A DNA stretch of 64,000 nucleotides, taken from positions 11,408,001-11,472,000 of the forward strand of contig CM059621.1 in assembly GCA_030435675.1 (NCBI GenBank). Direction: 5' to 3'. The DNA comes from Steinernema hermaphroditum. Its lineage: Eukaryota > Nematoda > Chromadorea > Rhabditida > Steinernematidae. Positions 48,601 to 58,747 of this stretch are shown piece after piece; the first letter of the stretch is position 1, and each line of letters starts with the position of its first letter. The position numbers and the translations under genes were made by a program. Below the pieces are notes generated by a model. That model saw only the letters and a program-made list of their open reading frames with translations, was not told the origin of the DNA and made no database searches.

Positions 48601-51104
48601 TTTCGCCTACACCGAACTCTACAACTCCGCCGGAGCCCCGACTTCGAATCCACAGCAGCCTACCGTACACCACCAGCAGTCGGTCACCTACACCACCACG
48701 ATGCACAACACGAACGGCGGGCAGTTCGGCTTCCCGGGAGCCGAGGTGCAGTCGAACGAAGGGTGAGTCGCCGACCTCTGTTTGTTTTCGGAAGAGTTCG
48801 ATTTTGGCGACGCAGAGGGACGTCGATTGTACAGACACGTATAGTGCGATGACGTCCCCTCGAGCCGAGTCGCCCTAGGATTAATTAAGTTCTTGGGGCA
48901 CTTGGCCGTTAGGGTGGAAGTGAGGACGAGCGAAAACACTCGCTCGTGGTGGTTTTGACACCTGAGTACGGATGCACTTCGACCTTGAAGTGTAACCTCT
49001 CTAAAAACAAAAACATATGGCAGTGATGTCAGTTGAACTGATCTGTTTTGGAAGCCGAAAGCAGGCTACAGTAGGGTAGCAGTGATCTTCGATGACTTCT
49101 AATCGTTTCATAGAGAGTTCAACGTGTGATGTGCGTTTTTACTGCTCTCATGCATGAAACGTTTCGTTTTCATGAGGCTACTGATGATCTATTCACATAA
49201 GACATTTCATGAAAGTGTATTAGTTTTAAGTACTGAATGCGAAATGATCCGAACAGAGCCGCTTTCAGAGTGCTTTTGCACTTGTGCTTCCATTAATCTG
49301 CCGGAAATTGGCCAATTATACTGTGAAAGTCTTTCAAAAACTCATCAGAAAGCACGTTTATCTACTAACCTACCACCCAAACATTTCTGTAGAATCCACT
49401 CTTCCAGATCATTACCAAGTGTGAACAGCATGTTCTCGGAACTGCACTTCGCCTACGGCGCCAAAGTGTTCCACGAGGAGCCAGAGCCGGAACCCGAAGT
49501 GCTGGTCAAGCCCCAGGACACGATCCGCGAGCAGCAGTGGTCGCAGTCGGTCATCGACCGCTACCTCGAGAGGAACAAGGAACAGGTACTCCCCCCTACC
49601 CCCTGGCCCTTCTACCGTATCCCTCTAGCTGTTCGAGTGCACGCGGTGCAACCTCTACTTCGCCACTCAAGAGTACCTCCTGAGTCACATGGCCCACCAC
49701 CAAGCGGCCGACGAGCGGATCCTCGAGTGCTCCTCGTGTCCTCAGCGCTTCTACTCGGCCTTCCAGCTGGAGCGGCACCGTCAGATGCACTCCTCGGACG
49801 CGCCGACGTCGCGAGTGTGCGGACAGTGCAACGGCCACTTCAGGTGGGTGCCTCGCCGCGCGGAGATGCTTATCGCCGCTTTCAGATCGAGTTTGGCGCT
49901 ACGGAAACACCGACTGAATTGCAACGCGTGCTACGAGTATCCGTTCGGAGTGAAGCCGCAGCTGGTGCGTGCCTCGGGATCTGTGCTATCGATCGACGAC
50001 GCTACGTGTTTGCAGATGGTATCGCACGCCGAGCCCCTCGACCGATTCGGATTTGTGACGAGCGACGCCGAAGACGAGACGGACGAGGAGAACGTCCTCA
50101 GCGCTATCCCCGTCTCCGAAGAACTCAAGGAGCGCCAGAAGACGTCCGACTCTGGCCTCGGCTCCGACAGCTCCAACCACTCGCTTACCACCAGCCCCGC
50201 CCGGTAAGTCCTGCTTCTGTTGGCTTACTAAGCGCTGACACCTTCTGGGAAGGTTCGTCCCTTCCCAAAACATCGTTTTGAAAGAAAGAAGACTTTCCCG
50301 TGGAGGAAAGGGGATGGAAAGAAGTGGAAAGAAGGGGCCGTTTGCATCCTGGATCCAAGGTGTTCCCATGTCTTACAACTTCTCCCAGATTTCGGAATTC
50401 CCAGCAGCGCCAACTCCGACAGACAAATTCGCTCATAAATTCGCAATTAGTCGCTTTAAAAACAGGCGAACGAGCTCCCCTCAAACCGTCGAGTTTACAC
50501 TCTGTGACAAACGACTCTTTGCAGATCGTCGCATTTGGAGGACGACTTCGAGACGACTTCGTTCGCGCGCCCCCCGAAAGACGACGACGAGGAGTCGGGC
50601 TTCCGGAGCCGGCTCAACTCGCACTCCACGCACTCCCTCTCGCCGGCCTCCTCCTCCGCCTACTCCACCTCTCCCCTCCGAGGCTCCGGCGGAGGCCCCC
50701 TCTACGCCTCTCACGGATACGGGCACCACACCGCCCCTCTCCATCACCACCCCTACCGGCAGAATCCGGCGCAGGAGCCTTTTGGGATGTCGCGGCGCTT
50801 CGCCGACCACCACTCGATGGGGGCGGTGAGCCAGTCGATGCCCTCGGACCCCTTCGAGCGCGCGTTTCAGACGTCCTCAGCCTCGAACGCCCCTTGGCCC
50901 GTCGTGGAAGAAGCCGGTTTCGTCTCCGGCGGCCTCGGGCCTCTCGAGAACTGTAGGTGGCCGTCCGGCGTCGCCGCTTAACACCGCTTCATTGCAGATC
51001 CACCCGCACCGCAAGCCTGTCACGCGTTCGCCCCGGGGCCGGTGGCGACGCCGGGCCACGGCGGCGTCGATCAGCGCCTCCGATCGGCCGTCCTCCTCAA
51101 TTAA
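45654..51104 (+). CDS. C2H2 zinc-finger transcription factor, five fingers
   Basis: Exons 45654-45929, 46645-46718, 48580-48762, 49408-49585, 49629-49843, 49886-49964, 50016-50203, 50525-50952 and 50998-51104 close in phase to 575 residues. A Pro-rich N-terminus precedes finger 1 (CKDCGKLFNSVWYLKQHAVK plus H). Finger 2 is split by the first intron and is C2HC (CKFCLK...TYKFRSNLYQHKC). Three more follow at 49.6-50.0 kb: CTRCNLYFATQEYLLSHMAH, CSSCPQRFYSAFQLERHRQM, and CGQCNGHFRSSLALRKHRLN ending in Cys. An acidic/Ser segment (DAEDETDEENVLSAIPVSEE) and a Ser/His/Pro-rich tail complete it. The strongly conserved look of fingers 1-2 suggests a dedicated nematode regulator, possibly neuronal; I cannot name the ortholog. 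The last exon is uncertain: this model stops at 51104, but alternative splicing could run on to 52553. Confidence 0.8.
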
Positions 51105-51455
51105 CGCGTCGTCTCCCGGCACGTCGTCGTCGCCCGGCACGTCGTCGTCGCCAGGCCGTAAGTCCCTTTGCAACTTGTCTCCTCGTGTTAGCGTGATCGC
51201 GCGCCGCGTCTCGAAACGATAAATCAGCGGTTAGGGCGCGAGTTCCGAGCGTGCCTCCTCTTCTGGCGGTGTAATCGCGCTTTACACCTTTTGCATTTTT
51301 TGGTCATCTTCGGTCGGCCGCCGCGTTGGAAAACAGCCCCTCCGAAGCAAACAATCGCTATCAATTCACTGAAGAAGGCGATTCGAGCCACCGTCAACAG
51401 CGTGGCGATCAAAGGCTGCTCGGAACTCCCCTAATCAGTCCTTTGTTCGCCTCGC

Positions 51456-53495
51456 TACCGTAGCCCGGAGCCGCTTCGGTCACCCTCGTTGCTCCGGCTT
51501 CTGGTGGCGTCGCCGTGATTCACCACCGCCGCTCCTCGACGACGTCATTGTCAGCTGGCGCCCCTCTAAGGTCACTTGCCTCCTCCTCAGGGCTGCTCGT
51601 CCATGAACTCTGCCCCTCCCGGCGCACTTTGCAGTCACCCGGCCCCTCTTTACACTCGGCGGCGGCCAATCTAGGCCGTCGACGGCGTTTTTCGCCGTTG
51701 TCCCCTCAACCTCGCCGTCGCCGTTTTTTCGCCCCGAACAATAACAGCACCGCCACGAACGTTGAATCAGCCGACAGTCGGCCGAGGAGCGTGGAAGACG
51801 GCCGGAAGGCCCGCCGGGCTACGGTAGCGCGCTTCGGCATCCGCAGAAACCGGAACGGCAACGGGTTTCGCCGCAATTTGTAATCCGCGCGCCCCGCGCT
51901 CCTCGGGCGCCCCTAGAATCGCCCCCCACCGCGACCTTTAATTTGATTATGTAAACTCTTGGGGCGGTGATCATATGCTGCTGCTGGTGGTGATGGTGGC
52001 CGCGAAGGGGCCCGAAGCCTCCGCGGAGCCTTTTACGGGGCGGAGCGCGGCGCCGCTCCATCTGATCGGCCGAGACGCGTCGATTCCCATTGTGTACAGT
52101 TTGAGCCCCCGCGTCCGGTCGCCGCGTCGCCTCTCCACTCGCTCTCCTCTGCCTTCGCCCGCCGCCGTCGGCGTCGTCGTCGTCGTCGTCGTCATAATTA
52201 GGCTCTTTTTTGGCCTTCTGCGGTGGCGCGCCATCAATCAGAAGGCGTTCCAAATCCCGTCCGCTTCATTGGGAGGCGATATCAATGACACCGCCGCCTC
52301 CCGCTCTAATTAGGGTCAACTCGGTTTTGCGGTCGACATTATCGCGGATCGGATCTCGCGGCGACAAATCGCGTCCGCTTCCCGCCGCGCTCCCCTTATC
52401 AGTCGTGCGCGCAAACAGAACTCCACAATATAACGTCGTCGTGATAAGCGCTCTCCCGGCCCTGGCTCTACGTTTCGCTTTCAGGAGAGCGGAGGCCGCT
52501 CGGAGGCCGATGACGACGGCGACGACGGAGCGACGACGCCAGTTTCGATGTAAATAGTGTTTGAGGTGAGTGAAGAGGTTGAAGACTACGGTAGAAGACC
52601 CGAAGCCTTTCAGATGACCACCGCCGTAGTGATGATCTTCTTTGCCGTGTGAAAACGAAAGAGTTTTATGGGTTCTATTAGAGGTAAACAGAGCCGAATG
52701 CGCCCCCCTAACCCCGTCATTTTGCAGATGCCCACCGTAGTGTCCTTCCTTCTTCTACCGTAGTCCCTCGAATCCTACGCGTCGCTTTCAGAAGATGAAT
52801 TCGTCAAACTTCTATTCCTCCGATTCTTCCACGTCGTCGTCTTTCAGCCGTCGGACCGTCCGTCACTTACCGTACCCGCCGCTCTCCTCCGCATTTACTA
52901 CCGTACCCAGCCTTGCTCACCACCCGTCATGACCACCCTCAGCGTCCCGTTGACCGGCCTTGTGTCTCGGGCCATCGGGAACCTTCCTCGATCTCTCGCG
53001 CACTCCAGCCCTCGCCCCTCTCTAATTATACCGTATCCCTCTCAATGGGCTCCCGCTCAGCTACAGTACCCTTTGTATGATCGTCTCCGATCCCCCTGTG
53101 GCCGCGGACGCAACTGGATATTCCCGGTGGCCGAGTACACACGCAGGCAACGTGGCTCTTCCCTGACCGCAGCAGCGATTCGTTTCTATTTATTGTTTTG
53201 ATCTGTGCCCCTGGATCTACCGTACCCCTTTCCTGCCTTTGTTTCTCGTTCTCATCTCGTCAAGATCTTCTCTCGTTTGTTAATTCTTCGCGTCTTTCCG
53301 AATCCGTTCTTCTCGTGCCTTCGCCGCTACCGTAGTTCCCCTAGGCCGCCGACACGGTATTCTTCATGTGTTCTCTAGCGTGTGATATCAGTTCGTTTCT
53401 CCTTCTTCTCTCCATTGTGATCCGATTTCGCCCCCAAATCTCAACTATTTATTCTCGTAGCCCGCTCTCTCCCTCTGATCTACTCCTCTACCGTA
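51456..53495. promoter_or_regulatory. cluster of TAC(C/G)GTA palindromes
   Basis: TACCGTA or TACGGTA occurs at 51456, 51820, 52587, 52756, 52868, 52899, 53029, 53218, 53328 and 53489 (first base). That is ten copies in 2 kb, against about 0.25 expected. A TACAGTA variant lies near 53061. Most are preceded by C or CT and followed by C/T-rich sequence. They occupy the last intron and the probable 3' UTR of the zinc-finger gene. Single copies also occur in small introns (49616, 57103). Confidence 0.6.
52486..52553 (+). CDS. possible alternative last coding exon of the zinc-finger gene
   Basis: After a CTTTCAG acceptor the sequence reads, in phase 0, ESGGRSEADDDGDDGATTPV then SM and TAA, an acidic tail with good GC-ending codons. 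It could be reached from a donor at 51158 (GTAAGT) when exon 50998-51157 is read in the third frame from donor 50957. It could also be reached from a weaker phase-0 donor (GTGGCG) near 51041. It is a real-looking exon, but the join is undecided. Confidence 0.4.
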
Positions 53496-53591
53496 TGACT
53501 AGACAAATTCGAATGGATATCTATTATAATATCGGATATATACTTTATAGCAAAGAGATGACAAAATATTGTATATTGCAAACAAATAGTG

Positions 53592-53597
53592 AATAAA
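53592..53597 (+). terminator. candidate polyadenylation signal of the zinc-finger gene
   Basis: AATAAA about 1.04 kb after the TAA at 52551-52553, with no earlier canonical hexamer noticed. The composition turns AT-rich just before it, as expected at a transcript end. Confidence 0.4.
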
Positions 53598-53599
53598 AT

Positions 53600-56180
53600 A
53601 TTCCTAAATCGGAACGCGTCGCCAGGAACACGTCACCCCCAAGGGAAAAGAAGACGGAAACAAATAGTATTCGGAAACTGTTTCGCGGAAGCGACCGTAA
53701 ATCACGCGCCGAATTAGGGTCAAGTAGGGGGGGCGATCCAAACACCGCCGCCGGGAGTATCAAATTCGCCCAAACAGCCGAACTTGCCGCTGTTTGGATC
53801 CGTTCGGCAGACGGAAGTACAGCTTCTTGTTTTTGCCGAGTGATCGGCGATCGCAAAAATGATTGCACTTTCTGATTGAGAACTGTCGAGAGGAGGGGGA
53901 GAACACCCAAAGTACCGAACACTTTCTATCGTCCGTTCAAAAACAAGATTGACGTCAGCCGACAGGAGAATGGACGTGTCGATCTGCTTGCCAAATACGT
54001 GGGGATCAGTGGGAGTGAATGGAACATCGCCACTAAACGAGGGGGCTTTCGGATACAAATAAATGAAAACAGGGAGACCGGGATCGGATCGATTGGTTTC
54101 CTGTCTTTCCAACAACTACACTTTCATCGTTTTTTTATCTGTTCACACTTAAATCTTGCTATGACGAATGCTTTCTTCATACATTTCAACCTCCCTCTGG
54201 CGCCAAATGCGTGGCAACATGTCAGCCCGATGTGGAAAGCAAAAAACTCGTCATGTGGTCACTTCGAAAACACGGTTCCCCTTGCTCTAACTTCTGTTTC
54301 CGTCCATGCTAATGGCCATCCGCCTTTATCACCGCTTTTACAGCCTTATAATTTTATCGTCCAAAATGGATTTGTGTTCAGGACACAATGGGGTTAATGC
54401 ATTCGGGAACGGACGTCTGGCCGAGATGCTAATGTGCCGGCAGAAGCGCTCGAGGCGATCCCGATGCTTTGCACCGCCACACGCATTTCAAAAATGTATA
54501 AAAAACGGATAAATGAATGTTTGCAGAGTTTGTGAATGATTTATGACGATTTTTGCTGGAGGGAAACGTTTCTTACACCGTTAGTGCCGAGTCACCATAC
54601 CCAGGGAGGTTTGAGGTTGGCTGTTTTATTACAAAAAGAGAAATACATTTAATTAAATAACAAAATAATTATATTATACATGTAGATATCGTTTCCATTT
54701 CCTAACCACTTTTAAAATTTAAATTATTTATATGCAACGCTTTTTTGGCGCTTCAAATGACCCCTTTCAAAGTGCCGTGCACGAATTTTGTTGAATGTCC
54801 AATAAAAAAGGAATTATCATTCGTAAAATGAGTTTAAATATGATGAGCGTATGTGATGTAACGAGCCAGCAGGTATGACCCAGCGACGGCAACCCGACAA
54901 AATTGTCACTACAAAAATCGTCATTTTAAGCTTAAGTTTATTGACTTTATGCGAACACGAAGGGCGAGCCCCGTAGTCTTAACAACCGCGTGACGATTTT
55001 CTCAAAATGACGATTTGTGCAGAGACGATTTTTAATAACGATTAGGTCCTGTGATCCCCAGCGACAGTCGCCATCGGATAAAAGACATACCTCAGCCAAC
55101 ACTGAACAAACTCTAAAGGATTTTTTTGCAAGATCTCGTCATTTTTACTTGCACGCTTGAGTACTTGTTCGAAATATAGCAGCATAGTCATCCCGAATGT
55201 TAAATATGCACGAGTTCTATGACCACATAAAGGTCGTCAGCTATTAATTAAATGGTCGCCTCCTTTGTTCACGCCTGCATACTTTAGTTTTGCCCTGCTT
55301 GAAACACCCACGCTCCTCACCACGCCTTTAGGACGAGGGAACGTATCACTAAAATCACAAGAACTAAAAATAGAACATTGTAAAAATGGGGTTTAATTAC
55401 TGATGTTGGGCTTGTCAGATCGATTTGGACAAACACACTCGCTCAACCTCTCGGCAAGAACCGACATCCTGCGTATGGCTTTATATCAAAGAGGACGAAA
55501 GGTGTCTTGTGGTTACGATGCTTAATCTGGTCGTAGTGACACAAATCCTAAAACCTGATTAATTCCACTGATTACATAAAAGGGAAACCAAGTGAAACAT
55601 ATTGCTTTACTTCACAGTTCCAATATAACTAATGCGCGTCTATATCTGCACAACAAAATCACTCAAATGGCACTCATTACACGGATCTTCTTACGTTTTA
55701 TTCTGAACATTAATAGCCGAAATGGACCACAGAGTCGAATGATGCATTCAAATAGAATTTCCCCAAGAGTTGCACTGCGAATAGACCTAAATTTAGAAAA
55801 GAAACAACAAACAATAATAAAAGGACCGCTCATCTAACGGCACGTTCTCATTCCGTCCTTCGGCCTTCTTGTGGATGTGTTTTCGGCTTTAATGAATGCA
55901 CCTTTGGACACAACAGAAAACACGTCCTAAGCAGCGCTTACCATAGAAAAACCGGAAAATGTGTAAAAACGCCACACAAATAGTTGCTTTTTAAACAACA
56001 TTCCGACCATGGTTCATCTGCTGTTGCTGTGTCCCCAAAGTGACCCTGGACGGCTTCTTCTGGCCCACATCCTCAACCTGCAGAATGGGATTTAACCTTT
56101 CGGATTTGTCATTTCGCCCTCTTTCTTCGGAACTGGGTCATTCGGGCGTTCGCCACCGGTCGCGCATCGATCGATTCGCC
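53600..56180. other. AT-rich intergenic DNA with transposon-relic features
   Basis: No gene is supported. Around 54911-55019 an inverted repeat (CAAAAATCGTCATTTTAAG against CTCAAAATGACGATTTGTG) encloses about 75 nt. It is flanked by the similar strings CCCAGCGACGGC (about 54881) and CCCAGCGACAGT (about 55058). This looks like a decayed non-autonomous element. An 81-residue ORF at 55592-55837 has no supporting feature. Confidence 0.35.
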
Positions 56181-56206
56181 TTTCCCTTCCCCAGATCTGC
56201 CTCGAG

Positions 56207-57520
56207 ATGTCGGCGCCGAAGATCCCTCGTAGGATTCTTGTAAGTGCCATCCTTGCCACTATGCACCGCACACGGTGATTCTTCAGAAGTTCAGAGAAGA
56301 TAGTCATCTCTACTACCCGACGGCTTGTTGTGAATGCATGCACGCCAGCTCCGCTGTCTATGTCTGCATTCTTCTTCAGGTTCGTTGTTTTGCAGAAGAG
56401 ATAGGTCTTTTTCCGCGGTCCTTTTTAAGAACAGGCCATTTTCTGTTGATCTCAAGTGCCACAAATAATGGCCTTGCTGCACTCGATTCTGAAAACAACA
56501 CCTCTATATTGCCTTCAAAATGCCTTCAAATCTATTTGACCAGAACTTTTGCTAAGGCCCTGACACGATCTGAATTGTTGAATTTTACACCACACCAAAA
56601 GACTTCGTATTGTCTTTCCTGAAAATTCACACACTAATTCAAGTACTTCCTTCAATGCTCTTTCACGTGGCCCACATGACTTTTATCTTTCGCGTAAACG
56701 TTTCAGGGCTTTCCAAATAATTCTTGAACGCATCATATCCTAAGAGTGTTTTCATGTTTTAAGAATGTGAAAGTTCAAGTTTGTAATGATCCTAGTAATC
56801 TTTTTCTTAGCCTTTATTGGCTGATAATTTACTCTTATTTTTCGAATCTAGGTAAGTCTATTTTCGATAAAATGTCGATTAAATTACTTAGAACACAAGC
56901 AAATCTATATTTGCCAAACTTTCCGCCTTTTTGAAAGCCTCTGGCATTTCCAGCTGACCTTCTTCTTCTTCGTCTCCGTCCTCTACTTCCTCATGGAGAG
57001 CAACCACTACCTGGCCGCCGTCGAGGTCTTCCGTCCGGCGACCATGTGTCTTGGCCTTGTGAATCTCGTTGGAATCGCCTGCGCGGTAGGCGCCCCTTCC
57101 CATACCGTACCCCCTTCCTCCAGCTCTTCGGCGTGGTTCTCGAGAAGTCTGCCCTCATCCACGTGCAAATCACGCTGCTCATCGGCCTGGTTACCCTCTG
57201 CGACCTGCTGGCCTTCACCCTCATCCTCACCATGGCCGTTGGGCAGCGGATGCGGCTCACTGGCGCCATCCCCACCTTCTTATTCAACACGGAGAAGTTC
57301 GAGAAGCTGCTGGGTCCATTCTGGATCTACCTCACCGCCATCATCCTCCACATGACGGCGGCGGCGACGATGTGCGTCATTGGAATCAATCGGCGCTACT
57401 CCGAATTCCTGAAGGTGCGTCCCGGAAGCGGATGACTAATCGCGGCGCCTTTAGGACAAAAACACTTACCAGCGCCTTTGCGAGGAAGGGAAAATAAAAG
57501 CAACGGAAGGGAGCGCTTAG
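56207..57520 (+). CDS. four-TM-type membrane protein, LAPTM/DUF7027-like architecture
   Basis: Five exons (56207-56239, 56287-56379, 56954-57085, 57124-57414, 57455-57520) all join in phase 0 and give 204 residues. A short cytosolic start with a Cys cluster (YYPTACCECMHASSAVYVCI) leads into four hydrophobic segments: around ILLQLTFFFFVSVLYFLM, MCLGLVNLVGIACALFGVVL, QITLLIGLVTLCDLLAFTLI, and WIYLTAIILHMTAAATMCVI. A hydrophilic tail (NRRYSEFLKDKNTYQRLCEE) follows. The Cys-rich start, four TM segments and size resemble the nematode DUF7027/LAPTM-like group of endolysosomal or plasma-membrane proteins, but I do not recognise it with certainty. Introns are 47, 574, 38 and 40 nt. The acceptor at 56206 directly precedes the chosen ATG context; an upstream non-coding exon may exist. 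Confidence 0.7.
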
Positions 57521-58740
57521 TGGAGTCGAAGATTGTTTGTGTGCACAGAATAAACAGATCTGAACGCCCTGTTTGTTAGCTGAGAAATCGTAATAAAGTG
57601 ACGACGGTGATGAGTGTGGTGTGGTATCGGAGGAATGTGGTGATCGAGGCAGACGGAAAGTGCGATTGGGCGACGGGAAGAATCACGTGGACAGACATAA
57701 TCGGGCAGCTCAAGGGGGACACATTCTTTGTGAAGCGGTTTTCCCGCCCGAAAAAGAGTGGAAAGATCACTTATCATTGGCATACAGCAGTCGTTTCCGA
57801 TTGCTGAAGATGTTGTATAGAGAGGTTGCTATCCACTGAAGGTCAATGAAGGCAGTGATAGAGTGCGAATCCAGACACAATTTGCATGCTTAAAGCTAAG
57901 TAATTAGTGTAAAAAGTGTGCTCTTTGAGCATCCGGACGTTTGGTACTATATGCTTGCTGGAATCGGTCTTTCATGTCTGTTCCTGGCGATCGGTCGAGT
58001 CTTCTAATCGCTCTCTCAGAAGTGAGTTAAGTGAGCGGTCGTTCTTGGCCATTGTTGCTGGCACAATGATCGCCCCGGCTCCCAGAAGACGAGGAGTCGT
58101 AGTTCTACCGTCTTGCCGTTATTGTTTTATATTACTTCTACTGCTAGCTTGAAGCTCACTGCACTGTAAATGATGCCATCGCTTTCTGCGAGGTCTTTAG
58201 CTTCTTTGGTTTTTGATTCCATCGTCTATTTTAGAGAGTGTGATACGCCGAATGGCTGTAAGTTATGGCGCTATTTTGGGAACCTTTTATGGCGACCGCC
58301 TTTCATCGTTCCCCTTGACCGATTTGGATATGTAAACGTGTTTTGAAATTTGAATTTTACCTAAAAGATGTCAAAAGTAATCATATTTCAGTGATTAAAG
58401 CAGGTTGGACTCTTACATGCTTATGGAAACGGTCAAAACCATGACCACAACATCTCGATCACCAGAAGACACTCGAAATTTCTGCAGCAATCACCTTATC
58501 ATCCAGACTCAGTCATGTGTTCCCAACCGGGTACTCCCTTCAAGGCCTAACCATGCCTCGCATAGTCAGCCCTCCAACCCACTTCGGAGCACTTCTTCGT
58601 CTTTGGTTTTCGTCCTTATCACCGTTCTTCCGCCACTTCGCGTCCTTCTTTTATCGCGCCAACGGCGAATCGCTCTCCGCTTCTCCCGAATACGATTTTC
58701 GCCGCCGTGCGTCATCGCCTAGCCCTCTCTTGTCCATCGA
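57521..58740. other. intergenic region
   Basis: It contains an AATAAA near 57549 that probably ends the preceding gene. A 66-codon ORF at 57610-57807 has no supporting family or splice site. Otherwise I see nothing. Confidence 0.4.
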
Positions 58741-58747
58741 TCGAGCG

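Noticed and set aside
48158..48838. 226-codon minus-strand frame opposite a zinc-finger exon
   Set aside because: It is antisense to the phase-supported exon 48580-48762. Its composition mirrors the GC-rich coding strand, with no domain.
57610..57807. 66-codon frame with balanced composition after the four-TM gene
   Set aside because: Lies beyond that gene's polyadenylation signal, with no splice sites, signal peptide or family match. Could be a tiny gene but cannot be supported.
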